DNA of 64,000 nt from G965240365 sp965240365. GTDB taxonomy: Bacteria; Pseudomonadota; Gammaproteobacteria; Eutrophobiales; Eutrophobiaceae. The stretch covers positions 1,302,001-1,366,000 of the forward strand of contig OZ251218.1 of assembly GCA_965240365.1 (NCBI GenBank), written 5' to 3'. The notes beneath the pieces are model-generated. The model was given only the letters and a program-made list of their open reading frames with translations, was not told where the DNA came from and did not search any database. This document shows positions 37,029 through 46,494 of this stretch, in pieces (the stretch's first letter is position 1; each line of letters opens with the position of its first letter). Made by a program: the position numbers and the translations under genes.

Positions 37029-37562
37029 TTACAACAATTCCCTGATGCTGTTGTGCAGCTTGTCCGAGTCGGGGCTGGTCATGCTTCCGAAGTGCTCAAC
37101 GACCTTTCCGTCTCTGTCCAGCAGGTACTTGTTGAAATTCCAACTGGGCGCCTTGGCCTGGCGGGCCAGTTCCTTGAAGATAGGATGCGCGGCGCCGCCC
37201 TTGACTGAAACCCGGTCAAACATCTGAAAGGTCACGCCATAGTTGATATAACATACCTCGGCGGTCTTGGCCCGGGTCGCGGCCTCTTGCCTGAAGGTAT
37301 TGCTCGGGAAGCCCAGCACCACCAGCCCCTGATCCCTGTATTGCCTGTGCAGCGCCTCCAGCCCCTTGAACTGGCCTGCGAAACCGCAATGGCTGGCCGT
37401 GTTGACGATCAGCAGCGGCTTGTTGCCGAAATGCTCGCAGATATTCAGGTTTTTGTCAGAGCGCAGGGCGCGGACTTCGACATTCAGATAATCCGGGCAG
37501 GCGGCCCAGGTATTGGACAGACCCGCGATCAGCAGGCCGATAACGGCAAGACCCTTATTCAT
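37029..37562 (-). CDS. Exported glutathione peroxidase family protein
   Basis: A 177-residue thiol peroxidase with an N-terminal signal peptide (about 1-20, LAVIGLLIAGLSNTWA). The active-site Cys is C59 in NTASHCGFAGQF (the usual motif is NTASxCGFTPQ). The tryptophan of the catalytic tetrad is in WNFNKYLLDRDGKV. The second motif is FPSNTF rather than FPxNQF, so the Gln is altered. It would reduce peroxides, probably via thioredoxin-like partners in the periplasm. It stands alone and is divergent from folX. Confidence 0.86.
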   Translation of the reverse strand: MNKGLAVIGLLIAGLSNTWAACPDYLNVEVRALRSDKNLNICEHFGNKPLLIVNTASHCGFAGQFKGLEALHRQYRDQGLVVLGFPSNTFRQEAATRAKTAEVCYINYGVTFQMFDRVSVKGGAAHPIFKELARQAKAPSWNFNKYLLDRDGKVVEHFGSMTSPDSDKLHNSIRELL

Positions 37563-37800
37563 GGTTGTTCCTCGTTTTTAGTGTGCCTATAATCGGGACA
37601 TCTCTGCCACGGCTTGGTTCAGCGGGCAGGCGCGATACTTTTGCGTTAAAATCCTGTCCGCCGGCGGCAATGGCAACATTGCGCCCCGGCTTGCGGCTTG
37701 TTTTCACGCAAATATCACGCTGCGTTTACCCTTGTTTCACAATTCGGCAATTAGGATTATGAAAAATTTATCAACAAGTAAAAATTGATAGTTTAATTCA

Positions 37801-38202
37801 ATGAAAATTTCCAATGCCACGATCACTATATCCAATCTGCGCCTCAGAACCTATATCGGTTTCAAGCCGGAGGAACGCCGCAAGAAACAGGATGTGATTG
37901 TGAATATCACGATCAACTATTCGATTGATGAATCCGTATTGCAGGATAACGTCAGTTCGGCCCTGAATTACAAGACCATCACCAAAAAAGTGATCAGGCA
38001 TGTCGAAGAGGGGCGCTTTCTGTTGTTGGAAAAACTGGTGGCGGACGTGCTGCGCATTTGCAGCGAGCATTTCAGCGTGGACTATGCGCGCGTCACTATC
38101 GATAAACCGCATGCGCTTCGCTTTGCTGATTCCGTTTCATTGGCGCTCGAATATCATGCGGATAAAAAAAACCACCTAAATGTATTGGAGAAGGCGTCAT
38201 GA
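37801..38202 (+). CDS. folX: Dihydroneopterin triphosphate 2'-epimerase (FolX)
   Basis: A 133-residue tunnelling-fold enzyme. It is closer to FolX than FolB: NLRLRTYIGFKPEERRKKQDVIVNITINY, ALNYKTITKKVIRHVEEGRFLLLEKLV and HALRFADSVSLALEY parallel E. coli FolX almost position by position. FolX converts dihydroneopterin triphosphate to dihydromonapterin triphosphate, the start of tetrahydromonapterin, a cofactor of some pterin-dependent hydroxylases. It overlaps folE by four bases (ATGA), forming a folX-folE operon in which FolE makes its substrate. Confidence 0.9.
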   Translation: MKISNATITISNLRLRTYIGFKPEERRKKQDVIVNITINYSIDESVLQDNVSSALNYKTITKKVIRHVEEGRFLLLEKLVADVLRICSEHFSVDYARVTIDKPHALRFADSVSLALEYHADKKNHLNVLEKAS

Positions 38203-38891
38203 TCCCAAATTCGATCCAACTGAAAAAACCCGCGCTCGCCGGGCGCGGCGCGCTGAGCGATGAGGCCCTTGCGGTCAGGGATATCCTGATCAAGAACGGG
38301 CTGGAAACGCCGATGATAGACAATGCGCTCACGGCGGAAGAAAAATGCCAGCGTATCAAGGAGTTGATGGCGGAGGTCATGGTCACGCTCGGGCTGGATC
38401 TGGCGGACGACAGCCTGATCGAAACGCCGCATCGTATCGCCAAGATGTATGTCTATGACATCTTCTCCGGCCTGGATTACAGCAGTTTCCCGAAATTATC
38501 CCTGATCGAGAACAAGATGGGGGTCAATGAAATGGTCAAGATCAGGAATATTGACTTGACCGGCACCTGCGAGCATCATTTTGTCATGATCGACGGCGTG
38601 GCCAAGGTCGCCTACATCCCGGACAAGAAGATCATCGGGCTGTCCAAGATCAACCGCATCGTCCGTTTCTTCGGGCAACGGCCCCAGGTGCAGGAACGCC
38701 TGACGCGGCAAATCCTGGTCGCGCTACAGGCCCTGCTGGAAACCGACGATGTTGCCGTGAGCATTGACGCCATGCACTACTGCGTCAAGTCGCGCGGGGT
38801 CGAGGATACCAACTCCCAGACCAGCACCACGGCGCTCGGGGGCTGCTTCAAGGAGAATATTCACACACGCGCCGAATTTTTGACCCCCTGA
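38199..38891 (+). CDS. folE: GTP cyclohydrolase I
   Basis: A 230-residue GTP cyclohydrolase I, which converts GTP to dihydroneopterin triphosphate. Zinc ligands lie in DLTGTCEHHFVMIDG and HYCVKSRGVED. The active-site loop has KIIGLSKINRIVRFFGQRPQVQERLT (shown partly). The N-terminal extension of about 35 residues is usual. It is translationally coupled to folX. The product also feeds folate, needed for C1 transfer in the serine cycle, but a shared regulation is not shown. Confidence 0.95.
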   Translation: MIPNSIQLKKPALAGRGALSDEALAVRDILIKNGLETPMIDNALTAEEKCQRIKELMAEVMVTLGLDLADDSLIETPHRIAKMYVYDIFSGLDYSSFPKLSLIENKMGVNEMVKIRNIDLTGTCEHHFVMIDGVAKVAYIPDKKIIGLSKINRIVRFFGQRPQVQERLTRQILVALQALLETDDVAVSIDAMHYCVKSRGVEDTNSQTSTTALGGCFKENIHTRAEFLTP

Positions 38892-38951
38892 GCCAGGTCG
38901 TCTGTCTCCGGGGTTTCCCAGCGTGCGGCCTGCCAGAGAGAGGAGTACGTC

Positions 38952-39749
38952 ATGACACATGCCGATATTGAAGAACGGGCCGATGCCGACCCGGTGAGTA
39001 AACTGCCAGAGATCAATCGCCTCGATTTTAATGATATACGGGCCTGTTTCAGGCAGGGCCTGACCGATTTTCTGCGCGCCCCGCTGTTCGGTTTATTCTT
39101 TGGCGGCGTATTTGCCTGCGGCGGCATTCTCATTATCCAGTCTCTGTATATCTGGGAAAAGGGCTGGCTGATTTATCCGATCATGGTTGGCTTTCCGCTC
39201 ATCGGCCCCTTCGCGGCCGTCGGCCTGTATGAAGTCAGCCGGCGCCTGCAACAGGGCCAGTCGCTGGACTGGAGCGAAGTATTAACCGTAATCCGGGCCC
39301 AGAAGAGCCGCGAAATACCCTGGATGGGCTTCGTCATGTTGTTTATCTTTTGGATCTGGATGTATCAGATCCGTATCTGGCTGGCGATCCTGCTTGGCCA
39401 GACATCACTATCCTCCTGGGACAAATTTGTCGAGGTCTTGTTTAGCACCCCCGAGGGACTGATATTCATTGCCGTCAGCCATGTCGTGGGGGCCTGTTTC
39501 GCCATCCTGCTGTTTTCCGTGACGGTGGTGTCGCTGCCCTTGCTGCTGGATCGCGATGCCGATTTCATCACGGCCATGATCACCAGCGTTAAAACGGTGC
39601 TGGCCAATCCCCTGGTCATGCTCTGCTGGGGCGCCTTTATCGGCGTCTTGATCATGCTCTCCTTTATCCCTTTTTTCCTGGGCCTGCTGGTCGTGTTGCC
39701 GGTGCTGGGCCATGCGACCTGGCATATTTACCAGCGCGCGGTGGTCTAG
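38952..39749 (+). CDS. DUF2189 domain integral membrane protein
   Basis: A 265-residue protein of the DUF2189 family with about six transmembrane helices: RAPLFGLFFGGVFACGGILI, LIYPIMVGFPLIGPFAAVGLYEVSRRL, IPWMGFVMLFIFWIWMYQI, and others. The region GPFAAVGLYEVSRRL is the family signature. Members are often near respiratory oxidase genes; their role is unknown. It starts 60 bases after folE, with AGAGAGGAG before the ATG. Confidence 0.88.
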   Translation: MTHADIEERADADPVSKLPEINRLDFNDIRACFRQGLTDFLRAPLFGLFFGGVFACGGILIIQSLYIWEKGWLIYPIMVGFPLIGPFAAVGLYEVSRRLQQGQSLDWSEVLTVIRAQKSREIPWMGFVMLFIFWIWMYQIRIWLAILLGQTSLSSWDKFVEVLFSTPEGLIFIAVSHVVGACFAILLFSVTVVSLPLLLDRDADFITAMITSVKTVLANPLVMLCWGAFIGVLIMLSFIPFFLGLLVVLPVLGHATWHIYQRAVV

Positions 39750-39775
39750 GGGCCTGTTGATAATCAGGCCGGACA

Positions 39776-40645
39776 ATGATTGCAGTCTCGATGCCGTTGC
39801 CTGCAAGACTGCTGTCCGCCCTGCTCGCCATTTTGCTGCTCGCGGGATGCGGTACCTCGTTTCTCTATAACCGGCTCGACTGGCTGATCGGCTGGTATGT
39901 GGATGATTATGTCGAACTGAGCCGCGCCCAGGAGAAGGTATTCGAGCAAAGACTCGCGCCCGTGCTGGATTGGCACCGGCGCGAAGAGTTGGCCCTGTAT
40001 GTAAAGATCCTGCAACAGATCGAGGCGGACAGCACGGCCGCGATCAGCGCGGAAACGGTGCGGAACTGGAACCGGCAGATGCTGCTCGCGCTGGAACGCA
40101 TCGAAGCCAGACTGTGGCCCCTCGTGCATCAGACCGGCGCCGATCTCGACCAGGCACAAATGGCCGAACTGGTCGAAAATATCTGGGCCAGACAGCGCGA
40201 GCTTGAAAAGGAATATCTGAGCCGCACGGACCAGCAATATGCCGAAGACAATTTCGAAAGACTGACTGAAAACCTGCGAGACTTTCTGGGGCCGCTGAGC
40301 AGGGCGCAACAGGACAGCATCGCCCGCGCGACCGAGACCATGAAGCGCTTTGATGAGGTCTGGCTGGAAGAGAGACAACTCTGGCTAAAGACACTGCAAG
40401 GGCTTTTGGCCCGCGAGCCGGGCTGGCAAGAGGCATTGCAGGCGGCCTGGACGCTCAGAAAAAAGAACCGCACCCCGAGATACCATGAATACCGGCAACA
40501 CAACATGGACATCATCCATGCCCTCGTGGCCGATGTCCTGAATACCAGGAGCGAACGGCAGGATCGCCACCTGGTGCGCGAACTCAGCGGCCTGCGGGGC
40601 GACCTGAAAACACTGATCGCGCAGGCCGGAACAGCGCCGCTATAG
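39776..40645 (+). CDS. DUF6279 family lipoprotein
   Basis: A 289-residue lipoprotein. The signal peptide ends in the lipobox LLLAGC with Cys25, which would be lipidated. The mature part begins GTSFLYNRLDWLIGWYVDDYVELS, the start shared by DUF6279 lipoproteins, and is nearly all helical and charged, for example EKVFEQRLAPVLDWHRREEL. Its function is unknown; it presumably sits on the inner leaflet of the outer membrane. It is separated from the DUF2189 gene by 26 bases and may be co-transcribed. Confidence 0.85.
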   Translation: MIAVSMPLPARLLSALLAILLLAGCGTSFLYNRLDWLIGWYVDDYVELSRAQEKVFEQRLAPVLDWHRREELALYVKILQQIEADSTAAISAETVRNWNRQMLLALERIEARLWPLVHQTGADLDQAQMAELVENIWARQRELEKEYLSRTDQQYAEDNFERLTENLRDFLGPLSRAQQDSIARATETMKRFDEVWLEERQLWLKTLQGLLAREPGWQEALQAAWTLRKKNRTPRYHEYRQHNMDIIHALVADVLNTRSERQDRHLVRELSGLRGDLKTLIAQAGTAPL

Positions 40646-40748
40646 CCTCTGCTTTGCCCGCGAACAGGTTTTTATATCCTTGCCGGAAACCCTCGGCACA
40701 AAGTAGTTGTATAGTCCCGTAGAAAACGATTTCCGTATTCTGAAAACA

Positions 40749-41333
40749 CTATGTGCGCTCTTCTTCGAAGACTGTGGAATCAATACGCCGCCGAATTCCC
40801 ATTACAAAAGCCGGAGGATCCGAAGGTTCCAGAAATGTCCAGAGTAAAGCGGAGGTTATGATACCAAGGACAATACATATGCCCGCTTCAATGTAGATTA
40901 GATTAATAAGGGTTGGAGTTGAGGCAGGATCCAGGAGATACAGATTCAGCGTAAATATGGGGTAAGCAACCAGAGCGAAGGCCAAAAAACCGACCAACAT
41001 ATTCCATAATTTGAGCTTTGTTGTTCTCAGGCCGGTTCCAAGATCGAATGCCAATCCCGCAAAGATAAACATCGGTTTGTAAAGACTGGGCGGGCCGAAA
41101 GAGTACGTAAAAATTGCAATTAAGGACGCAATAATCATTGCATGCGTCACGCAATATCTCTGTAACAGGAAAAGCTTTAGCAGAACGATGACAGTGACTT
41201 CGAACCATATAATAACCAGTACTCGCGCTATTTGTTCAGCAGGAAGAATACCCGCAAGAATGGAAGTGCCACCGCCCCAAATGGCGCCAAAGAGCGCTAT
41301 GTAAATCCAGTAGTTAATTTTTTCTCGTTTCAT
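40749..41333 (-). CDS. Hypothetical multi-pass membrane protein
   Basis: A 194-residue protein with about five or six transmembrane helices: NYWIYIALFGAIWGGGTSIL, VLVIIWFEVTVIVLLKLFLL, AMIIASLIAIFTYSFGPPS, LWNMLVGFLAFALVAYPIF and IYIEAGICIVLGIITSALLW. The layout resembles small-substrate (S) components of ECF transporters, but no motif proves it. I chose the ATG at 41333 because the longer frame extends into REP-like repeat sequence. It is rather AT-rich and has no nearby partner genes. Confidence 0.65.
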   Translation of the reverse strand: MKREKINYWIYIALFGAIWGGGTSILAGILPAEQIARVLVIIWFEVTVIVLLKLFLLQRYCVTHAMIIASLIAIFTYSFGPPSLYKPMFIFAGLAFDLGTGLRTTKLKLWNMLVGFLAFALVAYPIFTLNLYLLDPASTPTLINLIYIEAGICIVLGIITSALLWTFLEPSDPPAFVMGIRRRIDSTVFEEERT

Positions 41334-41389
41334 TAGATTTATGCTAGGCGAATCAATAGGTAGCGTCAATCTTAATTTGTGCTTTATTG

Positions 41390-41775
41390 TCAGTAGCAGG
41401 CAGGCGAAAGCCGGAATCCAGGAAGGCGAGGCCGCGATATTCAATAGGTCCCAGCCCTCGCCAGTTCATAACGAACAGGCGGGAATAACCTCTTTAGTTG
41501 TTATTCGTGCCTGCCCACGGCAGGCACGAATGTATTGTAAAATCACTGGATTCCGGCTTTCGCCGGAATGACGGCGGGGGCGATAGATATATCATGGCAA
41601 TCCTCGTTCGTCATTCTCATCTCTATCGTCATTCCAACGAAAGCTCGCCTACAGGACGTACGCCTACAGGGACGTAGGTGGTAGAGCGGCGTCTGGAACA
41701 AGCCGCCGAGGAATCCAGGCAGACGAGGCCGCGATATTAAATGGATTCCAGCCCTCGCCAACTCACACCAAGCAG
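41390..41775. repeat. Two REP-like palindromic repeat blocks
   Basis: Contains the usual palindrome arms (GGCGAAAGCCGGAATCC; CACTGGATTCCGGCTTTCGCC, shown partly) and at 41640-41710 the variant with a GTACGTCC-type inner stem and GGTGGTAGAGCGGCGTCTGG. The latter variant also occurs at 21330-21360. No gene is seen between the two flanking coding regions. Confidence 0.7.
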
Positions 41776-41797
41776 AGGCGGGAATAACGCGCTTTAC

Positions 41798-42670
41798 CTA
41801 ATATTTTTTCGGGACAAAGGTCTGGGTGTGCATGGCCGAGCGTTTGTAGCCTTTTTTTACTTTCAGGGGCGGGATTTTCGGGGGCCTGGGTTTCAGGTCT
41901 TTATAGGGGATCATGCTCAGCAGGTGCGCGATGCAGTTCAGGCGGGCGCGCTGTTTGTCATCCGAGGGCACCACGAACCACGGCGCCTGGGGAATATCGG
42001 TATGGAAGAACATTTCGTCCTTGCATCTGGAATATTCCATCCACTTGGATCTCGATTCCATATCCATCGCGCTGAGTTTCCAGAGTTTATGCCGCTCGCG
42101 GGCGCGGGACTTGAAACGCCGCTCCTGCTCCGCGTCGCTGACCGAAAACCAGTATTTGATCAGCATAATCCCCGAACGTATCAGGGCCGCTTCAAACTGG
42201 GGGCAAAAACGCAAAAATTCGCGGTATTCCTCGGCGCTGCAAAAGCCCATGACCTTCTCGACACCAGCCCGGTTGTACCAGCTCCGGTCGAACAGCGCGA
42301 TCTCGCCCGCGGCCGGCAGGTGGGCGATATAACGCTGAAAGTACCACTGCGTTTTTTCGCGCTCGGTCGGCGCGGGCAGCGCCACGATCCGGCAGACACG
42401 GGGGTTCAGGTTCTGAATGATGCGTTTGATCACGCCGCCCTTGCCGGCCGCATCGCGCCCTTCAAATACCACCACCACGCTCAGCCCCTCTTTCTTGACC
42501 CATTCCTGCAGCTTGACCAGTTCTACCTGCAGGCGAAATAACTCCTTCTCATAGAATTTTTTGGGGAGCTTCTCTTCTTTTTCTCCATACAGCCGCGGGT
42601 CATCTTCATAGTACGTATCCGCGTGAGGCGCGGCTTTTTTGCCGGTTGGGGTCTTCTTTTTTGTGGTCAT
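41798..42670 (-). CDS. ppk2: Polyphosphate kinase 2 (PPK2 family)
   Basis: A 290-residue PPK2. The Walker A GRDAAGKGG is at residues 71-79, the Walker B DRSWYNRAGVE follows in the middle, and the lid region has RSRWMEYSRC-like KWMEYSRCKDEMF. Class I PPK2 enzymes use polyphosphate to phosphorylate GDP/ADP; the protein has the extended N-terminal stretch with DDPRLYGEKEEKLPKKFYEKEL. It therefore links polyphosphate stores to nucleotides. It follows ppc after 46 bases on the same strand and may be co-transcribed. Confidence 0.92.
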   Translation of the reverse strand: MTTKKKTPTGKKAAPHADTYYEDDPRLYGEKEEKLPKKFYEKELFRLQVELVKLQEWVKKEGLSVVVVFEGRDAAGKGGVIKRIIQNLNPRVCRIVALPAPTEREKTQWYFQRYIAHLPAAGEIALFDRSWYNRAGVEKVMGFCSAEEYREFLRFCPQFEAALIRSGIMLIKYWFSVSDAEQERRFKSRARERHKLWKLSAMDMESRSKWMEYSRCKDEMFFHTDIPQAPWFVVPSDDKQRARLNCIAHLLSMIPYKDLKPRPPKIPPLKVKKGYKRSAMHTQTFVPKKY

Positions 42671-42716
42671 AATGTTTACCTGTGGTTGTTTTGAATTGCC
42701 GGGGCGCCCGGGCCGC

Positions 42717-45455
42717 TTAGCCCGTCCAGCCGAGGCCCGCCGAGATACAGTTAATGCTGAGCAATAGCGGGATCAGGTCATCCTGTGAATCGTCATCCTT
42801 ATGCCGGTTGCGGAATTCACGCACCAGCCGCACCTGCTCAATACCGGCCTGATGCAGCACCGGCGAGCGGCGGCTGAGCTTGCGGCTGAACCGCTTGAAG
42901 CGTTCGCTGAGCTTTTGCTCATGGGTCAGTTGCAGGATCATGTCCCCGGTCAGCCTGAATTCAGCCGTGATCATGCCGAAGATCCTGGCCCGCACGGCCG
43001 CATCGGAGACCAGCCCGGAATAGGCCTCGGCCACTTCCAGATCGACCAGCGACAGGGTTTTTTCGGTCTCATCAATGATCAGCCGAAACAGGCGCGAATC
43101 GTTAAACATGGCCTGTAAGCGGCGCTGGCCGGCGGCGCCGTTTTCCCCGATATAATTGCCGAGCGCGCTGCCGACGCCATACCAGCCGGTCACGATATGG
43201 CGATTTTGAGTCCAGGCAAACACCCACGGGATGGCGCGCAGGTCTTTCAGCGCGCGGCCGCCAAAGCGCCGCGCCGGGCGCGAGCCGATATTCATCCTGG
43301 CCAGTTCTTCAATGGGGCTGGCCGCCGTGTAGTAATCGACCAGGCCCTCGGTCTCGGCCAGTTCACGGTATTTGGCAAACGCCAGCCGGGAGAGCCGCTC
43401 CATCGCCTGTTCGTGATCGGGCCGCGGTTTGAGTTCGGCCTCGTCCAGCGATTTCAGGGTATGCTGAAAGACGCTGGCGGACAGCAATTCCATCTCGTAT
43501 TGGGCCGTGCCCGCGTTGGCGTATTTGGATGACACGACTTCGCCCTGTTCGGTGATGCGCATCTGGCCGTGGATCGAGCCGGCCGGCTGCGCGGCGATGG
43601 CGCGGCCCGTGGGCGCGCCGCCGCGGCTGACCGAGCCGCCGCGGCCGTGAAAGAAAGAGATCGGGACGCCGGCCTCCCGGCCGACGCGCGTGAGCCGGAC
43701 CTGCGCCTTGCCAAGCGCCCAGTTGGCCGTGAAATAACCGCCGTCCTTGTTGGAATCGGAATAGCCGATCATGACCTCCTGGGCGCCGCCCTGGCGCGCT
43801 ATCGAGCGCCTTACCAGCGGGATCGTGAGCAGTTCCCGCATGATCGCCGGCGCCTGTTGCAGGTCGTCAATGGTCTCAAACAGGGGCACGATAGGCAGGC
43901 GGCTGTAGTCATTGCCGTCTTCGCCGGCAAACAGGCCGCCATAACGGGCCAGCAGATAGACGCCCAGGATGTCGTTGACCGATTGGGTCATGCTCAGAAT
44001 AAAATGGCCCAGCGCCTCCCGGTCCAGTTTGTCCAGCATCTCGGCCGACATTTGCATCAGGCCCAGGGTAGAGCCGGCCGCCTCGTCCAGTCTGGAGAAG
44101 GTCGGCAGATCGGCCAGCGGCCTTTGCAATTCGGCCGTCAACCATTGCCGCCAGGTCTCGCCCTGGGGATCGGCCTCGCTTTCCGGCCCGTAAATCGCCT
44201 TGTGGATGGCGATCAGGGTGTGATTGACGGTGCTTGAATTTTCGCGCAGATCCAGCCTCACGGCGCGGAAACGGAAGGCCTCGGCCTCCTGTAACAGCGG
44301 CAGCACGAGCGCCCGGGCCAGTTCCCGGCAATCGGCCTCTGTCAGGCCGGCCATGAGTTGTTTGAGATGCAGGATAAATTCGTCCGCGTCCTGATAGCGC
44401 ACCGCGCTGAAATGGCCGGCCTCGGTCTCCAGTGTGCCCCGCAGCTTGCTCAACATGCCGGCAACGAACTGGCGGAAGACCTCGATCGGATTGCGCCCGG
44501 CGATCTGTTCCGGTTCATCGATCCCTTGCAGAACGTTCGCCAGGTCGGCCTCAAACCGGCGCGATATTTTTAAATTGGTGCGGGCCACGCTGAGCCTTTG
44601 CAGCAGCGCCTGCAGGGCGGAAAGATAATGACCCAGCACCGCGCGCCGGTTTTCCAGCAGGGTGTCGCGGGTGACCTCATTGGTCACAAACGGGTTGCCG
44701 TCACGGTCGCCGCCGATCCAGGAGCCGAATTGAAAGAAGGGCGGCAGCCTGAATTCCTCGCCGGGATAACTGAGCCGCAGGGCCCACTCCAGCCGCTCGT
44801 GGGTCTCGGGAATGCGTTCAAACAGGGATTGCTCGAAGAATTGCAGGCCCCAGGCGACTTCATCGGCCACCGAGGGTTTTTGCAGGCGCAACTCGCCGGT
44901 CAGCCACAGCAGATCGATCTCGTTTTTGAGGGCATGGATGAAGGTCTGCCGCTCGCGCGGGGTCCAGCGGGTGGCTTCAATCCGGTACAGCAGCACGTAG
45001 ATGCGTCGGTGGATCTCCAGCACGGTAACCCGTTTCGCCTCGGTCGGGTGCGCGGTCAGCGTGGGGCGGATATGGGCCTTGTGCAGCAGTTCCCGGATCG
45101 CCGCCGCGCCGATACCGGCGGCTTTGGCCTGACGGAAGACATAGGCGAAGGTGCCCGGCACGTTTTCCAGCCCGTATTCCTTTTCGGCAATGCGGCGGCG
45201 GCGCATGGCCGTATTTTCCTCGGCCACGTTCAGGAGTTGAAACCAGATCCCCCAGGCCTGCAAAACCCCCAAGAGCAGGCCCATATCGTCATTGGGGATG
45301 GCCTTTTCGCCGCGGAAATAGGGCAGGATCGCGCTTTGGCGATGCTCGATCACCTGCGCCAGTTGCCCGGTCAACAGTTCGACCACTTCCTTGGCATAGC
45401 TGGCCGAAATAGCGTCAATGGAGCGTTCGATAAACTCCGTTTCGCCGGCTGACAT
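42717..45455 (-). CDS. ppc: Phosphoenolpyruvate carboxylase
   Basis: A 912-residue enzyme that carboxylates PEP to oxaloacetate. The catalytic His is H136 in LTAHPTEAKR. The second signature is VMIGYSDSNKDGGYF, and the glycine-rich loop is FHGRGGSVSRGGAPT. The C-terminus SINCISAGLGWTG differs from the usual NTG end. The protein is close to the usual length. In the serine cycle this is the CO2-fixing step. It follows the hydroxypyruvate reductase gene by 18 bases, placing it in the same operon. Confidence 0.96.
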   Translation of the reverse strand: MSAGETEFIERSIDAISASYAKEVVELLTGQLAQVIEHRQSAILPYFRGEKAIPNDDMGLLLGVLQAWGIWFQLLNVAEENTAMRRRRIAEKEYGLENVPGTFAYVFRQAKAAGIGAAAIRELLHKAHIRPTLTAHPTEAKRVTVLEIHRRIYVLLYRIEATRWTPRERQTFIHALKNEIDLLWLTGELRLQKPSVADEVAWGLQFFEQSLFERIPETHERLEWALRLSYPGEEFRLPPFFQFGSWIGGDRDGNPFVTNEVTRDTLLENRRAVLGHYLSALQALLQRLSVARTNLKISRRFEADLANVLQGIDEPEQIAGRNPIEVFRQFVAGMLSKLRGTLETEAGHFSAVRYQDADEFILHLKQLMAGLTEADCRELARALVLPLLQEAEAFRFRAVRLDLRENSSTVNHTLIAIHKAIYGPESEADPQGETWRQWLTAELQRPLADLPTFSRLDEAAGSTLGLMQMSAEMLDKLDREALGHFILSMTQSVNDILGVYLLARYGGLFAGEDGNDYSRLPIVPLFETIDDLQQAPAIMRELLTIPLVRRSIARQGGAQEVMIGYSDSNKDGGYFTANWALGKAQVRLTRVGREAGVPISFFHGRGGSVSRGGAPTGRAIAAQPAGSIHGQMRITEQGEVVSSKYANAGTAQYEMELLSASVFQHTLKSLDEAELKPRPDHEQAMERLSRLAFAKYRELAETEGLVDYYTAASPIEELARMNIGSRPARRFGGRALKDLRAIPWVFAWTQNRHIVTGWYGVGSALGNYIGENGAAGQRRLQAMFNDSRLFRLIIDETEKTLSLVDLEVAEAYSGLVSDAAVRARIFGMITAEFRLTGDMILQLTHEQKLSERFKRFSRKLSRRSPVLHQAGIEQVRLVREFRNRHKDDDSQDDLIPLLLSINCISAGLGWTG

Positions 45456-45473
45456 AAGATCGTCCCGCCACGC

Positions 45474-46448
45474 TCAGGCGACGCGGTCCGCGGGTTCTTC
45501 GCCGGCCAGGAAGGCCCGGACATTGGCCAGGCATCTGAGGCCCATGGCCACCCGGGTTTCCGTGGTGGCGCTGCCGAGATGGGGCAGCAACACCACATTT
45601 TCCATGGCCAGTAAGTCTTCATGCACGGCCGGTTCCTGCGCAAACACATCCAGCCCGGCGCCCGCGATTATGCCTTGTTTGAGCGCGGCCACCAGCGCCG
45701 CCTCATCCACCACGTCACCGCGCGCGGTATTGATCAGAAAGGCATGTTTTTGCATGAGGGCCAGACGTTCCGCGTTGATCAGGCCGGTGTTTTTGCCGCC
45801 GCCCGGACAATGCAGGGTCACGAAATCGGCCTCTTCGAGGACCGCTTCCAGCGTGTCCAGCCGGGTGGCGTTGAATTTTTTGATCTGCTCGGGCGCGGGC
45901 GGTTGCGGGTCATAGAAACGGATCGCCATGCCAAAGCCGAAATGCGCCCGCGCCGCCACGGCCCGGGCAATACGGCCAAAGCCGATAAACCCGAGTTTTT
46001 TGCCCGTGACCCGGGTTGCCAGCATGTGGGTCGGACACCAGCCGTCCCATTGCCTGCCGCGCACCAGACGCTCGCCCTCGCCGCCGCGGCGGGCGACGGC
46101 CAGCAACAGCAGCATGGCGATATCGGCCGTGCAGTCGGTCAATACCTCCGGGGTATTGGTCACGGCCACGGCCGCGGCCCTAGCGGCCGCGGTGTCAATA
46201 TTGTTAAAGCCCACGCCAAAGTTGGCCACGATCCGGCAGCGGCGCTCAGGCACATTAAGGATCTCGGCAGTGATCCGAAAATCAGACACGGTCGGGCAAA
46301 CCGCGTCATAATTTCGCATCGCGTCCTTAAGCTCCGCCACGGACATTTTGTGATCATCTTCATTCAAACTGACATCAAACAGTTCCCGCGCCCTGGCCTC
46401 CGCCTCGGCCGGCCATCTGCGCGTCAGTATTACCCTGGGTTTATTCAT
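45474..46448 (-). CDS. hprA: Hydroxypyruvate/glyoxylate reductase (D-2-hydroxyacid dehydrogenase)
   Basis: A 324-residue D-isomer-specific 2-hydroxyacid dehydrogenase. The NAD(P)-binding loop is GKKLGFIGFGRIARAVAARA. The catalytic Arg/Glu/His triad region contains NTARGDVVDEAALVAAL and the His in LLPHLGSATTETR. In this cluster it most likely reduces hydroxypyruvate to glycerate, the second serine-cycle step. It is closer to glyoxylate reductase (GyaR)-type enzymes, so glyoxylate reduction is an alternative. It is in operon with ppc, 18 bases apart. Confidence 0.92.
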   Translation of the reverse strand: MNKPRVILTRRWPAEAEARARELFDVSLNEDDHKMSVAELKDAMRNYDAVCPTVSDFRITAEILNVPERRCRIVANFGVGFNNIDTAAARAAAVAVTNTPEVLTDCTADIAMLLLLAVARRGGEGERLVRGRQWDGWCPTHMLATRVTGKKLGFIGFGRIARAVAARAHFGFGMAIRFYDPQPPAPEQIKKFNATRLDTLEAVLEEADFVTLHCPGGGKNTGLINAERLALMQKHAFLINTARGDVVDEAALVAALKQGIIAGAGLDVFAQEPAVHEDLLAMENVVLLPHLGSATTETRVAMGLRCLANVRAFLAGEEPADRVA

Positions 46449-46494
46449 CTTTAATTTATCTCCGGTTTATGGGAAGCGCCGGGCGCGGCAGCCA

